Source: JBBDYH01 sp040901795 (GTDB lineage: Bacteria; Planctomycetota; Planctomycetia; Pirellulales; JALHPA01). Taken from it: a DNA stretch of 64,000 nt. The position numbers and the translations under genes are program-made. This document shows, piece after piece, positions 16,734-26,079 of this stretch; positions within the stretch are counted from its first letter, which is position 1; every line of letters starts with the position of its first letter. The stretch spans positions 26,031 through 90,030 of the forward strand of contig JBBDYH010000114.1 in NCBI GenBank assembly GCA_040901795.1, given 5' to 3'. The notes below the pieces were generated by a model, which saw nothing but the letters and a program-made list of their open reading frames with translations, was not told the DNA's origin and did not search any database.

Positions 16734-19322
16734 TTAGAAGATCCCCATCGCATAGAGGCTATAGCGCACCACCAGGCCGGCCACGACCACGCTGACCATG
16801 CTCATCAGCTTGATCAGGATGTTCAGGCTGGGACCGCTGGTGTCCTTGAACGGGTCGCCAACGGTGTCGCCGACGACCGCCGCCTTGTGCGCGTCGGTCC
16901 CCTTGCCGCCGTGGGCGCCCCCTTCAATGTGCTTCTTGGCGTTGTCCCATGCGCCGCCCGCGTTGGCCATGAACACCGCCACGCAGAAGCCGGTCGCCAG
17001 GCCGCCGACAAGCAAACCCATGACGCCGCCGACGCCGAGCAACAGGCCGACGACGACGGGCATGACCAGAGCCAAGAGCGAGGGCACGATCATCTCGCGC
17101 TGGGCCGCCTTGGTGCTGATGGCCACGGGCGCGGCGTAGTCGGGCTTTTCGGTGCCCTGCATAATGCCCGGCTTTTCGCGGAACTGGCGGCGAACTTCTT
17201 CGACCATGCCCTTGGCGGCGCGGCCGACGGCTTTCATGGTCAAGGCGCAAAACACGAACACCAGCATCGAGCCGACCAAAACGCCGACGAGAATCTTGGG
17301 GTTCATCAGCGTGACGTCGTAGTAGCGCATGAAGTCGGCCATCGTAGCTGAGCGGACGGGAACGAGCCGACGTTCCTCTTCGAGCAAGGAGGGGTCGAAT
17401 TGGGCAGTCACTTCGCTGTGCGGCGGCAACTCCTCAAAGCCGGCGATTGCTCGATCGTCGAGCACGAGATACGGCTCGTTTTCGTCGGGACTTCCGCCTA
17501 GTTCGACAACGACGCCGCGGTTGAGCTTGACCCAATCGCCACGCTCCATCAACGTCCGTTCGCCCTCAATGGTCAGGTATTGCGTCGGTTCGCCTTCGAC
17601 GTTCTCGGCCACGGCGTCGGCCCAGCGGTCGAAGCCGACACGCACTTCCTCGATATAAGCCGCCAAGAGCGCCAGCGCCGTCAGGGCCGCCGAGCCAATG
17701 GCGAAACCTTTGCCGGTGGCCGCCGTTGTGTTGCCCAAGGCATCGAGTGCGTCGGTACGCTCGCGGACGATCGGTTCCAGGCCGGACATCTGCGCATTGC
17801 CGCCCGCGTTGTCGGCGATCGGGCCATAAGCGTCAGTGGCCAGCGTAATGCCCAACGTGCTGAGCATGCCGACTGCCGCAATGCCTACGCCATAGAGCCC
17901 AAGGGCGAACGCCCCGGGGCTAGTGAAGTCCCAGTCATTGGCAAAGCCAAACGCCGAGAGCGTCGCCGCGCTGACGACGAGCACCGGCACCCACGTGCTG
18001 AGCATTCCTTCCGCGATGCCGCCGATGATGATCGTGGCGGGCCCAGTGAGCGACTGATCGGCCAAAGTCTGGGTCGGTTTATAGTCGTTGCTGGTCGAGT
18101 ATTCAGTCCACTTGCCGATCAGCCAGCCGGCCAAAAGTCCCACAATCACACTCAGTGAAACCTTCCAATATTCAGCGCCCAAGAGCCAGTAGGACAGGCC
18201 AATCGAGACCACGACGATCAACACCGTCGAGAGGTTGATACCGCGGGCCAGCGCGGCCAGCAACGTTTTCTGCGTGGCCGTTTCTTCGGTTCGCACTGCA
18301 AAAATGCCCAGAATCGAAAGCGCCGTGCCAAAGCCAGCAATCAACATCGGCAAAAAAATAGCGGCAAGTTGCATTTCTTCAGTGGCAAACGCGGCCACAC
18401 CCAGCGCGGCCGTCGCCAGGATCGAGCCGCAGTACGACTCGTAGAGGTCGGCCCCCATACCGGCCACATCACCGACGTTGTCGCCCACGTTGTCGGCAAT
18501 GGTGGCGGGGTTTCGAGGGTCGTCTTCCGGGATACTGTGCTCAACTTTGCCGACGAGGTCAGCCCCCACATCAGCCGCCTTGGTGAAGATGCCGCCGCCG
18601 ACGCGGGCAAACAGCGCCTGGCTGCTTGCCCCCATGCCAAAGCAGAGCATCGTAACCGTGATGTCGATAAGCGACAGCCGGTATTCCTCGCCGAAAGCGG
18701 GCACGATCCAATAGAGCACCAGGAACCAGAGCATGATGTCCAGCAGGCCCAGCCCGACGACCGTCAGGCCCATCACCGCGCCGGAGCGGAACGCCACCTG
18801 CAAGCCCTGGTTGAGTGACTTTTGCGCCCCCGCGGCAGTCCGGCTGCTGGCCCAAGTGGCCGTTTTCATGCCGAACCAGCCTGCCAGGCCGGAGAAGAAT
18901 CCGCCCGTGATGAAGGCGAATGGCACCCAGCGGCTCTGCGCCCCCAGACCAAACGAGACGTAGATCAAAAGCCCAAAAATGACCACGAAGAACAGCGCGA
19001 CGATCTTGTACTGCTGCCGCAAGTAGGCATTGGCTCCCGTGCGGACATAGCCGGCAATCTCGATCATGGTCGGATTGCCTTCGTCGCAGTCGAGCATCCA
19101 GCGGTAGAAGCGATAGGCGAAAACCAGCGCCAAAATGGATCCGGCGAACGCCAGCAGCCAATAAAGTCCGAACACGCTGAAAAACGATTCGTGCTCGCCC
19201 ACGGAATCTTCGGTCGCCTGTGCCGCCGCCGTGCCGTTGGAAAGCAATGGAATCAGGACCGACGACACCAGCACACCCCACGTTCGCCAGCGGTTTTGCC
19301 CCACAATCGTCGACAGCATCAT
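16734..19322 (-). CDS. hppA: Membrane-bound ion-translocating pyrophosphatase, enlarged
   Basis: About 862 residues from the ATG at 19322, nine bases behind GGGAG. It hydrolyses pyrophosphate and pumps H+ and/or Na+. The core motif [19 protein letters not shown] is followed by NVGDNVGD, and the second site has [26 protein letters not shown] carries Ala where K+-independent enzymes have Lys, so it should be K+-stimulated. The usual length is about 670-800 residues; here about 110 extra residues (roughly 558-668 from this start) form a polar, acidic, beta-rich insertion between two membrane helices. The N-terminus looks like a signal or extra helix. Whether it pumps Na+ or H+ is not decided. 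Confidence 0.92.
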   Translation of the reverse strand: MMLSTIVGQNRWRTWGVLVSSVLIPLLSNGTAAAQATEDSVGEHESFFSVFGLYWLLAFAGSILALVFAYRFYRWMLDCDEGNPTMIEIAGYVRTGANAYLRQQYKIVALFFVVIFGLLIYVSFGLGAQSRWVPFAFITGGFFSGLAGWFGMKTATWASSRTAAGAQKSLNQGLQVAFRSGAVMGLTVVGLGLLDIMLWFLVLYWIVPAFGEEYRLSLIDITVTMLCFGMGASSQALFARVGGGIFTKAADVGADLVGKVEHSIPEDDPRNPATIADNVGDNVGDVAGMGADLYESYCGSILATAALGVAAFATEEMQLAAIFLPMLIAGFGTALSILGIFAVRTEETATQKTLLAALARGINLSTVLIVVVSIGLSYWLLGAEYWKVSLSVIVGLLAGWLIGKWTEYSTSNDYKPTQTLADQSLTGPATIIIGGIAEGMLSTWVPVLVVSAATLSAFGFANDWDFTSPGAFALGLYGVGIAAVGMLSTLGITLATDAYGPIADNAGGNAQMSGLEPIVRERTDALDALGNTTAATGKGFAIGSAALTALALLAAYIEEVRVGFDRWADAVAENVEGEPTQYLTIEGERTLMERGDWVKLNRGVVVELGGSPDENEPYLVLDDRAIAGFEELPPHSEVTAQFDPSLLEEERRLVPVRSATMADFMRYYDVTLMNPKILVGVLVGSMLVFVFCALTMKAVGRAAKGMVEEVRRQFREKPGIMQGTEKPDYAAPVAISTKAAQREMIVPSLLALVMPVVVGLLLGVGGVMGLLVGGLATGFCVAVFMANAGGAWDNAKKHIEGGAHGGKGTDAHKAAVVGDTVGDPFKDTSGPSLNILIKLMSMVSVVVAGLVVRYSLYAMGIF

Positions 19323-19646
19323 GCGTTTTCGCTCCCGCGTCACAACAGTTTTCGTCCAAGGGACTTGAAGTGCCCTGGAATGTACAGAACGGGCGCGAAA
19401 ATTGTCAACCTGTGGAAAACAGGAAAGTTTGGGCGATGTTTGTTGCGGCGTGGAGCAAATGATGTTCCGCCCCGCGCGCGCTCGTTCCCAGGCTCCGCCT
19501 GGGAATGCAACGCCAAGCAGGCTCTGCCTGCCGAATTCAGATGTGCGCTACCTTCGCGAGGCAGAGCCTCGCCGGCAACGCGTTCCCAGGCGGAGCCTGG
19601 GAACGAGTGTCTCTGATCACTGACCGCTGACGGCTGACCACTTCCA
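19323..19646. other. Intergenic region between hppA and typA
   Basis: No gene. It contains the upstream region of hppA, the second copy of the four-hairpin element (19494-19604), and a CTGACCGCTGACGGCTGACC tract just after typA (about 19618-19642). The hairpins lie 43 bp beyond the typA stop and are well placed to terminate it. Confidence 0.6.
19494..19604. repeat. Composite four-hairpin element, copy 2
   Basis: The order is GTTCCCAGGC...GCCTGGGAA, GCAGGC...GCCTGC, GCGAGGC...GCCTCGC and GTTCCCAGGC...GCCTGGGAAC. It matches the reverse complement of 3792-3911 in order, spacing and most stem bases, while the loops and linkers differ. Confidence 0.85.
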
Positions 19647-21461
19647 TCACGCCCGCTTGCGATCTTCCTTGCGCCGTTCGTGCTCTTGCAAGAGAATCTT
19701 GCGGAGCCGGATGCGGTCAGGCGTGACTTCGACCAGCTCGTCCTCTTCGATGTACTCCAGCGCCATCTCGAGCGACAGCTCGCGAGGAGGCTTGAGCAGG
19801 ATGTTGCGGTCCGAGCCCGACGCCCGCATGTTGGTGAGCTTCTTTTCCTTAGTGGGATTGACCACCATGTCCCCCTCGCGGCTGTTCTCGCCGACGATCA
19901 TCCCTTGGTACACCTCGTCGCCCGGGCTAATGAACAAATCGGCGCGGGCTTGCAGGCCATCGAGCCCGAAGGCCACCGCCTTGCCTCCGCACATCGAGAC
20001 CAAGACGCCGTTGGGCCGGCCGCCGATTTCGCCGTCCAGAGGGCGATAAGCCTCGAAACGGTGATGGAGGATCGCGGTCCCCTGCGTGGCGTTAAGCAAC
20101 CGCGTGCGCAACCCGATCAGCCCCCGCGCCGGGATCGAGAATAACAGGTGCGCGTACTCGCCGCGGGTATGCATCTCGACGGTGCGGCCGCGGCGGCTGC
20201 CAACCATTTCCATGACCGGCCCCATCTTGTCGTGCGGCACTTCGACCACCAGCGACTCGAACGGCTCTTGGACTACGCCGTTTTGCGTGTGCGTGATCAC
20301 GCGCGGCTTGCCGACGGAAAGCTCATAGCCTTCGCGGCGCATCGTTTCGATGAGCACCGAGAGGTGCAGCAGCCCGCGGCCGGAGACGAGGAACGACTCG
20401 CTTCCCGCCATCGGCTCGACACGCAGGGCGACGTTCTTCTCCAGTTCTTTGTCGAGCCGCTCGCGAAGGTTGCGCGTGGTGACATACTTGCCGGAGCGGC
20501 CGGCGAAGGGAGAGCTGTTGATGGTGAACACCATTTGCAGCGTCGGCTCGTCAACCGCCAATCGCGGCAGCGCGACCGGCTGTTCCGGGTCGGCTACGGT
20601 ATCGCCGATTTCGACGTTTTCCAGGCCGACAATGGCGGCGATGTCGCCGGCAGTCGCCTCGTCGACTTCGGTCCGGCCCAGCTTGTCGAAAAGAAACAGG
20701 CCGTTGACCTTTGCCGGCGCCACGCGTTCATCCGCTTGCATCAGAGCTACGCGCTGCCCTTTGCGGATCGTGCCCGATTGAATCCGGCCGATGGCGATGC
20801 GGCCGACGTAGTCGGACCAGTCGAGCGTGGTGACCAGCAGTTGCAATGGCGCTTCCATCTCGACGTCGGGACCGGGCACCTTTTCGAGCACCAGGTCGAG
20901 CAACGGCTTCATCGAATCGCCGTGTACGTCCGGATCGTGCGTTGCATAACCGGCACGACCCGAAGCGAAGATGTACGGAAAATCGGCGAGCTTCTCGTCG
21001 GCGCCGAGCTCCATAAAGAGCTCAAAGACTTCATCGAGGACTTCGTGAACACGCGCATCGGGGCGGTCGATCTTGTTGATCACGACCACGGGTTGCAGAC
21101 CGCACTCCAGCGCCTTGGTGAGCACGAACCGCGTCTGCGGCATCGGCCCTTCGGCGGCGTCAACGAGCACGAGCGCGCCATCAGCCATCCGCAGGACGCG
21201 CTCGACTTCGCCGCCGAAGTCGGCGTGGCCAGGCGTGTCGATGAGGTTGATCTTCAGTCCCTCGTAGTGGATTGCGATGTTCTTGGCGAGGATGGTGATT
21301 CCGCGCTCGCGCTCCAGGTCGTTGCTGTCCAGAATACAGTCGCCAACCAATTGATTGGCTCGGAATTCGCCGCTTTGACGCAGCAGTGCGTCCACGAGCG
21401 TGGTCTTGCCGTGATCGACGTGTGCGATGATGGCGATGTTGCGGATATCTTGGCGACGCAT
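19647..21461 (-). CDS. typA: Ribosome-associated GTPase TypA/BipA
   Basis: The 604-residue protein is a translational GTPase of the usual TypA length. G motifs are [22 protein letters not shown] and NKID in the first 135 residues, followed by the EF-G-like beta domain and the TypA C-terminal domain ([21 protein letters not shown]). It acts on the ribosome in stress and low-temperature adaptation. No ribosome-binding site is visible; the leader consists of a GTGGTCAGAGGTCAG-type tract. Confidence 0.95.
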   Translation of the reverse strand: MRRQDIRNIAIIAHVDHGKTTLVDALLRQSGEFRANQLVGDCILDSNDLERERGITILAKNIAIHYEGLKINLIDTPGHADFGGEVERVLRMADGALVLVDAAEGPMPQTRFVLTKALECGLQPVVVINKIDRPDARVHEVLDEVFELFMELGADEKLADFPYIFASGRAGYATHDPDVHGDSMKPLLDLVLEKVPGPDVEMEAPLQLLVTTLDWSDYVGRIAIGRIQSGTIRKGQRVALMQADERVAPAKVNGLFLFDKLGRTEVDEATAGDIAAIVGLENVEIGDTVADPEQPVALPRLAVDEPTLQMVFTINSSPFAGRSGKYVTTRNLRERLDKELEKNVALRVEPMAGSESFLVSGRGLLHLSVLIETMRREGYELSVGKPRVITHTQNGVVQEPFESLVVEVPHDKMGPVMEMVGSRRGRTVEMHTRGEYAHLLFSIPARGLIGLRTRLLNATQGTAILHHRFEAYRPLDGEIGGRPNGVLVSMCGGKAVAFGLDGLQARADLFISPGDEVYQGMIVGENSREGDMVVNPTKEKKLTNMRASGSDRNILLKPPRELSLEMALEYIEEDELVEVTPDRIRLRKILLQEHERRKEDRKRA

Positions 21462-21935
21462 AAGCAGTGGTCAGAGGTCAGAAGTTAGTGGTCAGTGATT
21501 AGCCGGCCGCCGGGACGGCGGCGTTCAGAGCCGGCATGCCCCAACGGCGCGAAATGCTCAGCAACGGCGAGCGGGGCGACGTAAGTCCCCCGACAGCGTA
21601 GATGCCGCAAATGCGGCGTCTGGCGCGAAATGCGACGCGGGCGCGCCGCTACCGTCCGTTCGGCGGATGCGACCAGAGCGCAGCCGAGCGATGGTTCTGC
21701 TCGAAGAGCGGACGGGCTATTGTGCGGGCTGCGCGCATGGAAGGAAGATGAAAGGAAGCCGTTGTACGGCCCTGGCCGGGGTTCCGGCCTTGTGAACAGA
21801 GATTCTACGCAGCTTGCCCCGGCCGGGCAACGGCAACCAGTGCAATTGATGGGGATTGCCGCGTGCGGCCGGCCGCGAGCTCAGTCGAGTGGACAGGCCG
21901 GCTCTGAGCACTTCCCACTGGCAACCGGCCACTGC
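21462..21935. other. Repeat-rich intergenic region
   Basis: No gene supported, although a frame runs from 21630 into the next gene on the opposite strand. Contents from left: GTGGTCAGAGGTCAG and GTGGTCAGTGATTAG tandem-like units (21468-21500), a GCCGGCCGCC-type palindrome (about 21501-21535), a copy of the GGGGGACT-ACGTCGC repeat on the minus strand (21562-21593), and GC-rich sequence to the stop of the beta-propeller gene. Confidence 0.5.
21562..21593 (-). repeat. GGGGGACTTACGTCGC repeat, copy 1
   Basis: Read on the minus strand it gives GTCGGGGGACTTACGTCGC followed by CCCGCTCGCCGTTGC. Two related copies lie at 40052-40109 and 60990-61018. It sits in the leader of typA. Confidence 0.65.
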
Positions 21936-23225
21936 CTATTTCGCCGCCTGTTCGTTAGCTCGAATCGCGTACAGCGCCTCAAAGCTCCGCAGGTAGATCG
22001 TACCGTTCGAAATCGCGGGCGAGGCAGAAATCGGCTCGCCCATGTTATTGCTCGCTAGCTTCTCGAACTTCGGGCCAGCCTTAACCACCGTCACCATCCC
22101 ATCCCGTCCGGTTACATAGATCTTTCCATCGGCATATACCGGTGAGGCACGGTGCTTATAGCCGTGTGCCCGCTGCTCAGGATAAAGTTCCTCGCCCGTC
22201 TTGGCGTCTAACGCGTAAAACGTGCCGCCTTCGCGGCAAAGATAGACAATGCCGTCGACCACCAACGGCGAAGGCACATCTGGCGTACCTTCCGGCCGCA
22301 CCCAATGGTGATGCTCCTCTTGGCCGGTAATGTTTCCTTTGCCTGTTGGCTTGAGCCCCAGCACGGGTCGGCCTTTCGCGGATGGGACGACGATTAGCCC
22401 CGGCACAGCGACCGGACTGGCAACCAAGCGCAGCGTGCGACTGTACGTGCCGACGTTCAGGCCGCCCGACCGCCACAATTCGCTGCCGTCCTTCAGGCTA
22501 TGACCGATCGTGTAGTCGGCGCCATGCGTGATCAAAAACTCCCGCTCATTGTCGCGATACAACACCGGCGAAGCGTAGGAATCTTTGCACTCATCGCGGG
22601 CGTCGCTGGGGCGCTCGATTGCCCAAATCTCTTTGCCCGTCGCGCCGTCGAGCGCCGCAACATGCGCGCCGCCGCGACGAATCATTTGAATATACAGCCG
22701 CCCGTCATGGACCACCGGTGACGATGCGAAAAAGTAATCGTTATTGAGCCGGCCATAGTCGTCCTCGATGTCCTTTTTCCAAATCTCCTTGCCGTTGAAA
22801 TCAAAGCAGGCCATGTCGCCGGTGCTCATCAACACCCACACGTGGTTGCCGTCGGTGCTGGGAGACGGCGAGGCCTGATCCCCTTCGTCGCTGGCGCGCT
22901 TGTCGACCGTGCCCACGACGCGCTTCCATAGCTCCTTGCCGCTGGCCGTATCGAAGGCCAATAAGACCAGGTCTTTTCCGTCCACGGAGCTGACAAAGAC
23001 TCGGTTCGCCCACACGACCGGCGTAGCGCCCCCGCGCCCGGGCAGCGGGGCCCGCCAGGCGACGTTCTCATTCGGCCCGAACCTGGCAGGCAAGTTCTTT
23101 TCGCTGCTGACGCCGTCGAGCCGCTCGCCGCGCCACTGCGGCCAGTTCTCGGCCTGCGCGGCGGAGGTCAGAGAGAAAGCAAGAACGGTCGTTGCAAGGG
23201 TGAATAACGATCGTCGTCGAAGCAT
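21936..23225 (-). CDS. Secreted PQQ-type beta-propeller protein
   Basis: The 429-residue protein has a Sec signal peptide (FTLATTVLAFSLTSAAQAEN) and then PQQ-binding-like beta-propeller repeats, visible as recurring WK/LWK plus DG-type blades such as GKELWKRVVG, GKEIWKKDI, GKEIWAIERP and GEELYPEQ. Planctomycetes carry many such BamB-like propellers of unknown role; the PQQ-ligand residues of true quinoprotein dehydrogenases are not evident, so I do not call it an enzyme. AGGAAG before the ATG supports the start. Confidence 0.88.
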   Translation of the reverse strand: MLRRRSLFTLATTVLAFSLTSAAQAENWPQWRGERLDGVSSEKNLPARFGPNENVAWRAPLPGRGGATPVVWANRVFVSSVDGKDLVLLAFDTASGKELWKRVVGTVDKRASDEGDQASPSPSTDGNHVWVLMSTGDMACFDFNGKEIWKKDIEDDYGRLNNDYFFASSPVVHDGRLYIQMIRRGGAHVAALDGATGKEIWAIERPSDARDECKDSYASPVLYRDNEREFLITHGADYTIGHSLKDGSELWRSGGLNVGTYSRTLRLVASPVAVPGLIVVPSAKGRPVLGLKPTGKGNITGQEEHHHWVRPEGTPDVPSPLVVDGIVYLCREGGTFYALDAKTGEELYPEQRAHGYKHRASPVYADGKIYVTGRDGMVTVVKAGPKFEKLASNNMGEPISASPAISNGTIYLRSFEALYAIRANEQAAK

Positions 23226-23317
23226 GGGAGACTTCCTTCAAAGGCGGGCGGAAGGGGCGGATTTCCCTCCAAGTGTGGCAGCCCAAATGACTTGGGTCAA
23301 GCAATGAGCTTCGCCGT

Positions 23318-23400
23318 CCATCTCCCTGTCTCCCTCCGCATCTCCCTTATCTCCCTCACCATCCCCTTATCTCCGAATACAATGGATAGATCTCCCTGCC
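23318..23400 (+). repeat. ATCTCCCT quasi-tandem tract
   Basis: ATCTCCCT-like heptamers and octamers recur six or more times in imperfect tandem upstream of the UbiB-type kinase gene. It is a pyrimidine-rich low-complexity leader; the ubiB start codon lies 24 bp after it. Confidence 0.5.
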
Positions 23401-23423
23401 GCTCGGCCGCCGGATCTTGATCG

Positions 23424-25085
23424 ATGCGCATCTCGACCATCCCCCAGATCTACCGCCATTTTAATCGCTGGGTCGAGATTTTCGCGGTACTGAGCAAGTA
23501 TGGCCTGGCCGACTGGATGAGCCGCTTTCCACTCCGCTTCGCGCGCAGCGTGGTGGCCGACCGCGGCGGCACGGCGCTAGCGCGGCACTCGCGCGAGATG
23601 CGAATTCGTCTGGCGTTGACCGAACTAGGACCGACCTTCATTAAGCTGGGCCAGATCCTCAGCACGCGCCCGGACCTAGTGGGCGTGGAACTGGCCGACG
23701 AGCTCACGCTGTTGCAGGACGACGTGCCGGCCGACCCGCCCGAGGTCGTCCGCCGCATGATCGAGCGTGAGCTGCGACGGCCCATGAGCGAGCTGTTCCG
23801 CGAGTTCGACCCGTTCCCGCTGGCGTCGGCTTCGATTGGGCAAGTCCACCGGGCGCGGAGCAAGGGTGGCCAACTCGTAGTGGTCAAGGTGCAGCACGCC
23901 GGCATGACCGACCGCGTGCGTGTGGACCTCGATATTCTCGCCGGACTCTCGCAATTGGCCGAGCACATCCCCGAACTGCAAAACTATCGCCCCCGCGCGG
24001 TCGTCGCCGAATTCCAGCGCACCATGCGGCGCGAGCTCGACTTCAGCCGCGAGCTGCGCAATCAAGAGCAGTTCGCCAAAAACTTCCGGCACGAGCAGAC
24101 GGTCCGCATTCCGCGTGCATACGCGGAGCTGTCCAGCCCGCGCGTGCTGACGATGGAGCTGTTGGGGGGCGTCCCGATGACCGACGCGCCGCGGATCCAC
24201 GACGGCAGCTTCGATCTCGACCTGGTGGCCCATCGCGGCGCGGATATCTATCTGACGATGATCTTCAAGCACGGCTTTTATCACGCCGATCCACATCCGG
24301 GCAATATCTTGCTGCTGCCCGGCGACGTGATTGGGCTGGTGGATTTCGGCATGGTTGGCCGCATCGACGACACTCTCCGCGAGCAGATCGAGGAAATGCT
24401 GGTGGCGATCGGCGAAGGGGACGCCGCCGAGCTGACGAGCATCATCACGCGGATGGGTGAAGTGCCGCCGCGGTTGGACCACTCGGCGCTCAGCCTGGAG
24501 GTTGCCGATTTCATCTCGCACTATGTGAACCAGCCGCTGGAGACGCTCAACCTGAGCGCGGCTTTGAGGGAGATGGCGGGCATGATCCGCCGCTATCACA
24601 TCATGCTGCCGGCGCGCGTGGCGATGCTGCTCAAGTCGCTGATGATGCTGGAGGGCGTGTCGCGGCTGGCCAGCCCCCGCTTCAGCCTGACCGAAGCCAT
24701 CCTGCCGCATCGCCGGAATATCCTGTGGCGGCGGATGTCCCCCGCACGGCGGCTCCGCAAAGCGAAGCGGGTGTTCTTCGACGCGCAGCGGCTGCTCGAA
24801 GTGTTTCCCCGGCGGATGTACGAGTTTTTGGAGCAGGCCCGCGACGGCCGATTCGACGTTCACCTGGACCACCGCGGGCTGGAGCCGAGCGTGAACCGAT
24901 TGGTGCTCGGCATGTTGGCTAGCGCTTTGTTTGTTGGGTCATCGCTGCTATTGAGCCGCGATTCGCCGCCATTGATCGGCGGCGTGTCGGTGTTTGGCGC
25001 GAGCGGCTGCCTGCTGGCGTTGGCCATCGGCATCCGCCTGTTGCGGGCGATCAATAAGAGCGGGCACTTGGACCGGCGGGAATAG
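23424..25085 (+). CDS. ubiB: UbiB/ABC1-family atypical kinase
   Basis: The 553-residue protein belongs to the ABC1/ADCK/UbiB family, which supports ubiquinone biosynthesis through ATPase activity. Diagnostic elements are FIKLGQILSTRPDL (KxGQ region), the alanine-rich loop ASASIGQVH, VVKVQ, the HADPHPGN catalytic segment and DFGMVG. Two C-terminal membrane helices (about 490-540) match the UbiB layout. No other ubi genes are adjacent, so the symbol reflects family rather than proven pathway. Confidence 0.9.
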   Translation: MRISTIPQIYRHFNRWVEIFAVLSKYGLADWMSRFPLRFARSVVADRGGTALARHSREMRIRLALTELGPTFIKLGQILSTRPDLVGVELADELTLLQDDVPADPPEVVRRMIERELRRPMSELFREFDPFPLASASIGQVHRARSKGGQLVVVKVQHAGMTDRVRVDLDILAGLSQLAEHIPELQNYRPRAVVAEFQRTMRRELDFSRELRNQEQFAKNFRHEQTVRIPRAYAELSSPRVLTMELLGGVPMTDAPRIHDGSFDLDLVAHRGADIYLTMIFKHGFYHADPHPGNILLLPGDVIGLVDFGMVGRIDDTLREQIEEMLVAIGEGDAAELTSIITRMGEVPPRLDHSALSLEVADFISHYVNQPLETLNLSAALREMAGMIRRYHIMLPARVAMLLKSLMMLEGVSRLASPRFSLTEAILPHRRNILWRRMSPARRLRKAKRVFFDAQRLLEVFPRRMYEFLEQARDGRFDVHLDHRGLEPSVNRLVLGMLASALFVGSSLLLSRDSPPLIGGVSVFGASGCLLALAIGIRLLRAINKSGHLDRRE

Positions 25086-25511
25086 GTGGTTGGGGCGGGA
25101 TTTCCGTACCCACGGGACGAGTTTTTTCCATTTGGCGAATTGTTGCACGAAAACGGGGGTCGGGCGGAAACAATCCCAGTCGGCGTGTGGCCTTGTTTTG
25201 GTGCTAAGTCTTCTTCGCCGCACGATTTCAGTCGATTGCAGCGGCTGGGTTGGCGGCGAATTATTGCACTTTTGAACGCACTTTGAAGTTCGGCGGAGTC
25301 AGCCGAAGCGAACTGACTGTTGTTGAGTTGTCAATGAGCGGAGTGGCACGGATTAATCCTAGTGGCCATTAGTATACGCAATGGGTGGCACAGTTGTCAA
25401 GGTGGCAGCGATTGATGCGTCGCCAGCCGATTTAGGGCGAACGCGCGGCAGCCCTTTGCCCGGTAGATCTATCCACCTTCTCTCTTCCCCCGGCCAAGTC
25501 CCAAGCCACCA
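25086..25511. other. Intergenic region upstream of the CsoR-type gene
   Basis: About 425 bp without a supportable gene. A weak AAGTTCGGCGG...GAACTGACTG stretch and a relatively AT-richer block (25330-25400) are all that stands out. The promoter-operator of the repressor gene begins at its right edge. Confidence 0.45.
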
Positions 25512-25551
25512 TTGTCCCGCCTTGCCGAGGGCTATATACTGGTGGGGAGTA
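25512..25551 (+). promoter_or_regulatory. Candidate promoter with RcnR/CsoR-type operator
   Basis: TTGTCC (25512-25517) and TATACT (25535-25540) are spaced by 17 bp. Overlapping the -10 element is TACT-GGTGGGG-AGTA (25537-25551), which fits the TACT-G6-N-AGTA operator form known for RcnR and related to CsoR-family sites. It ends 11 bp before the ATG of the repressor gene, which points to autoregulation. Confidence 0.6.
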
Positions 25552-25562
25552 GGAGCATAGCC

Positions 25563-25853
25563 ATGAAGCAGAAAACGACGTTGCCGATTTACGCGGACGA
25601 GATACGCCAAGACTTGACGACTCGGTTGACCAGGGTTGAGGGGCAGGTACGGGGAATCGTCAAGATGGTTGAGCACGACCGCCCGTGTCTGGAGGTGTTA
25701 CAACAACTTGCCAGCACGCAGGCGGCCATGCGTGCCGCCAGTAAGGCAGTGCTGCGGAACTACCTTGAGAAGTGCGCGACGGATGCCATTCGTTCCGGCG
25801 ATTGTTGTGTGTATGACGACTTGATGGAAGCGATTTACAAATTCGTCAAGTGA
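25563..25853 (+). CDS. CsoR/RcnR/CstR-family transcriptional repressor
   Basis: The 96-residue protein is an all-helical DUF156 repressor (RLTRVEGQVRGIVKMVE). The ATG at 25563 is behind GGAG. Copper-sensing CsoR uses Cys-His-Cys; here Cys42 and Cys71 are kept at the exact 29-residue spacing but the position four before Cys71 is Tyr67, not His. That Cys-x-Cys set resembles the persulfide sensor CstR more than CsoR, FrmR or RcnR. An extra Cys81-Cys82 pair follows. It sits behind its own candidate operator and 52 bp before a cysteine-rich exported peptide gene, with a heavy-metal efflux cluster beyond. Confidence 0.88.
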   Translation: MKQKTTLPIYADEIRQDLTTRLTRVEGQVRGIVKMVEHDRPCLEVLQQLASTQAAMRAASKAVLRNYLEKCATDAIRSGDCCVYDDLMEAIYKFVK

Positions 25854-25905
25854 GGCGGGCGCGTTGCCCGACTTACGTGGCGATTTACCTGTGGAGGATT
25901 GAGCT

Positions 25906-26079
25906 ATGGACCGACGCAGTTTCGGTGCGGTGCTCTTGGGCTTCGTGCCCTTAACGCTCGTCGGCGGACTGGTCGTTGCCAGCGCCACCAGCGACTCGGC
26001 GCCCAAAGTGGAACAGTCATGTTGCGCAGGCTTTATCTGCCCGGCTACGGGTGAGGAATTGCCTTGCGAGAAGTGCTAA
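25906..26079 (+). CDS. Cysteine-rich exported 57-residue peptide
   Basis: A short gene with GGAGG nine bases before the ATG. The protein has MDRR, then one hydrophobic segment (residues 6-25) that could be a signal peptide or anchor, and a short tail holding five cysteines: Cys39, Cys40, Cys45, Cys54 and Cys57. The CC-x4-C-x8-C-x2-C pattern suggests metal or thiol binding. It follows the CsoR-type gene by 52 bp and is probably in the same transcript. Its last 35 bp overlap the 3' end of the methyltransferase gene on the other strand. The family is not named to my knowledge. Confidence 0.7.
   Translation: MDRRSFGAVLLGFVPLTLVGGLVVASATSDSAPKVEQSCCAGFICPATGEELPCEKC

Noticed and set aside
20148..21488. 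446-codon plus-strand frame opposite typA
   Set aside because: typA is a certain gene on the minus strand with all G motifs. The opposite frame has no family resemblance.
21630..22058. Plus-strand frame in the gap downstream of the beta-propeller gene
   Set aside because: Overlaps the end of a supported gene, has no ribosome-binding site and a biased composition (Arg/Ala/Gly-rich).
23676..24872. 398-codon minus-strand frame opposite the UbiB-type gene
   Set aside because: Antisense shadow; the plus strand has every ABC1 motif.
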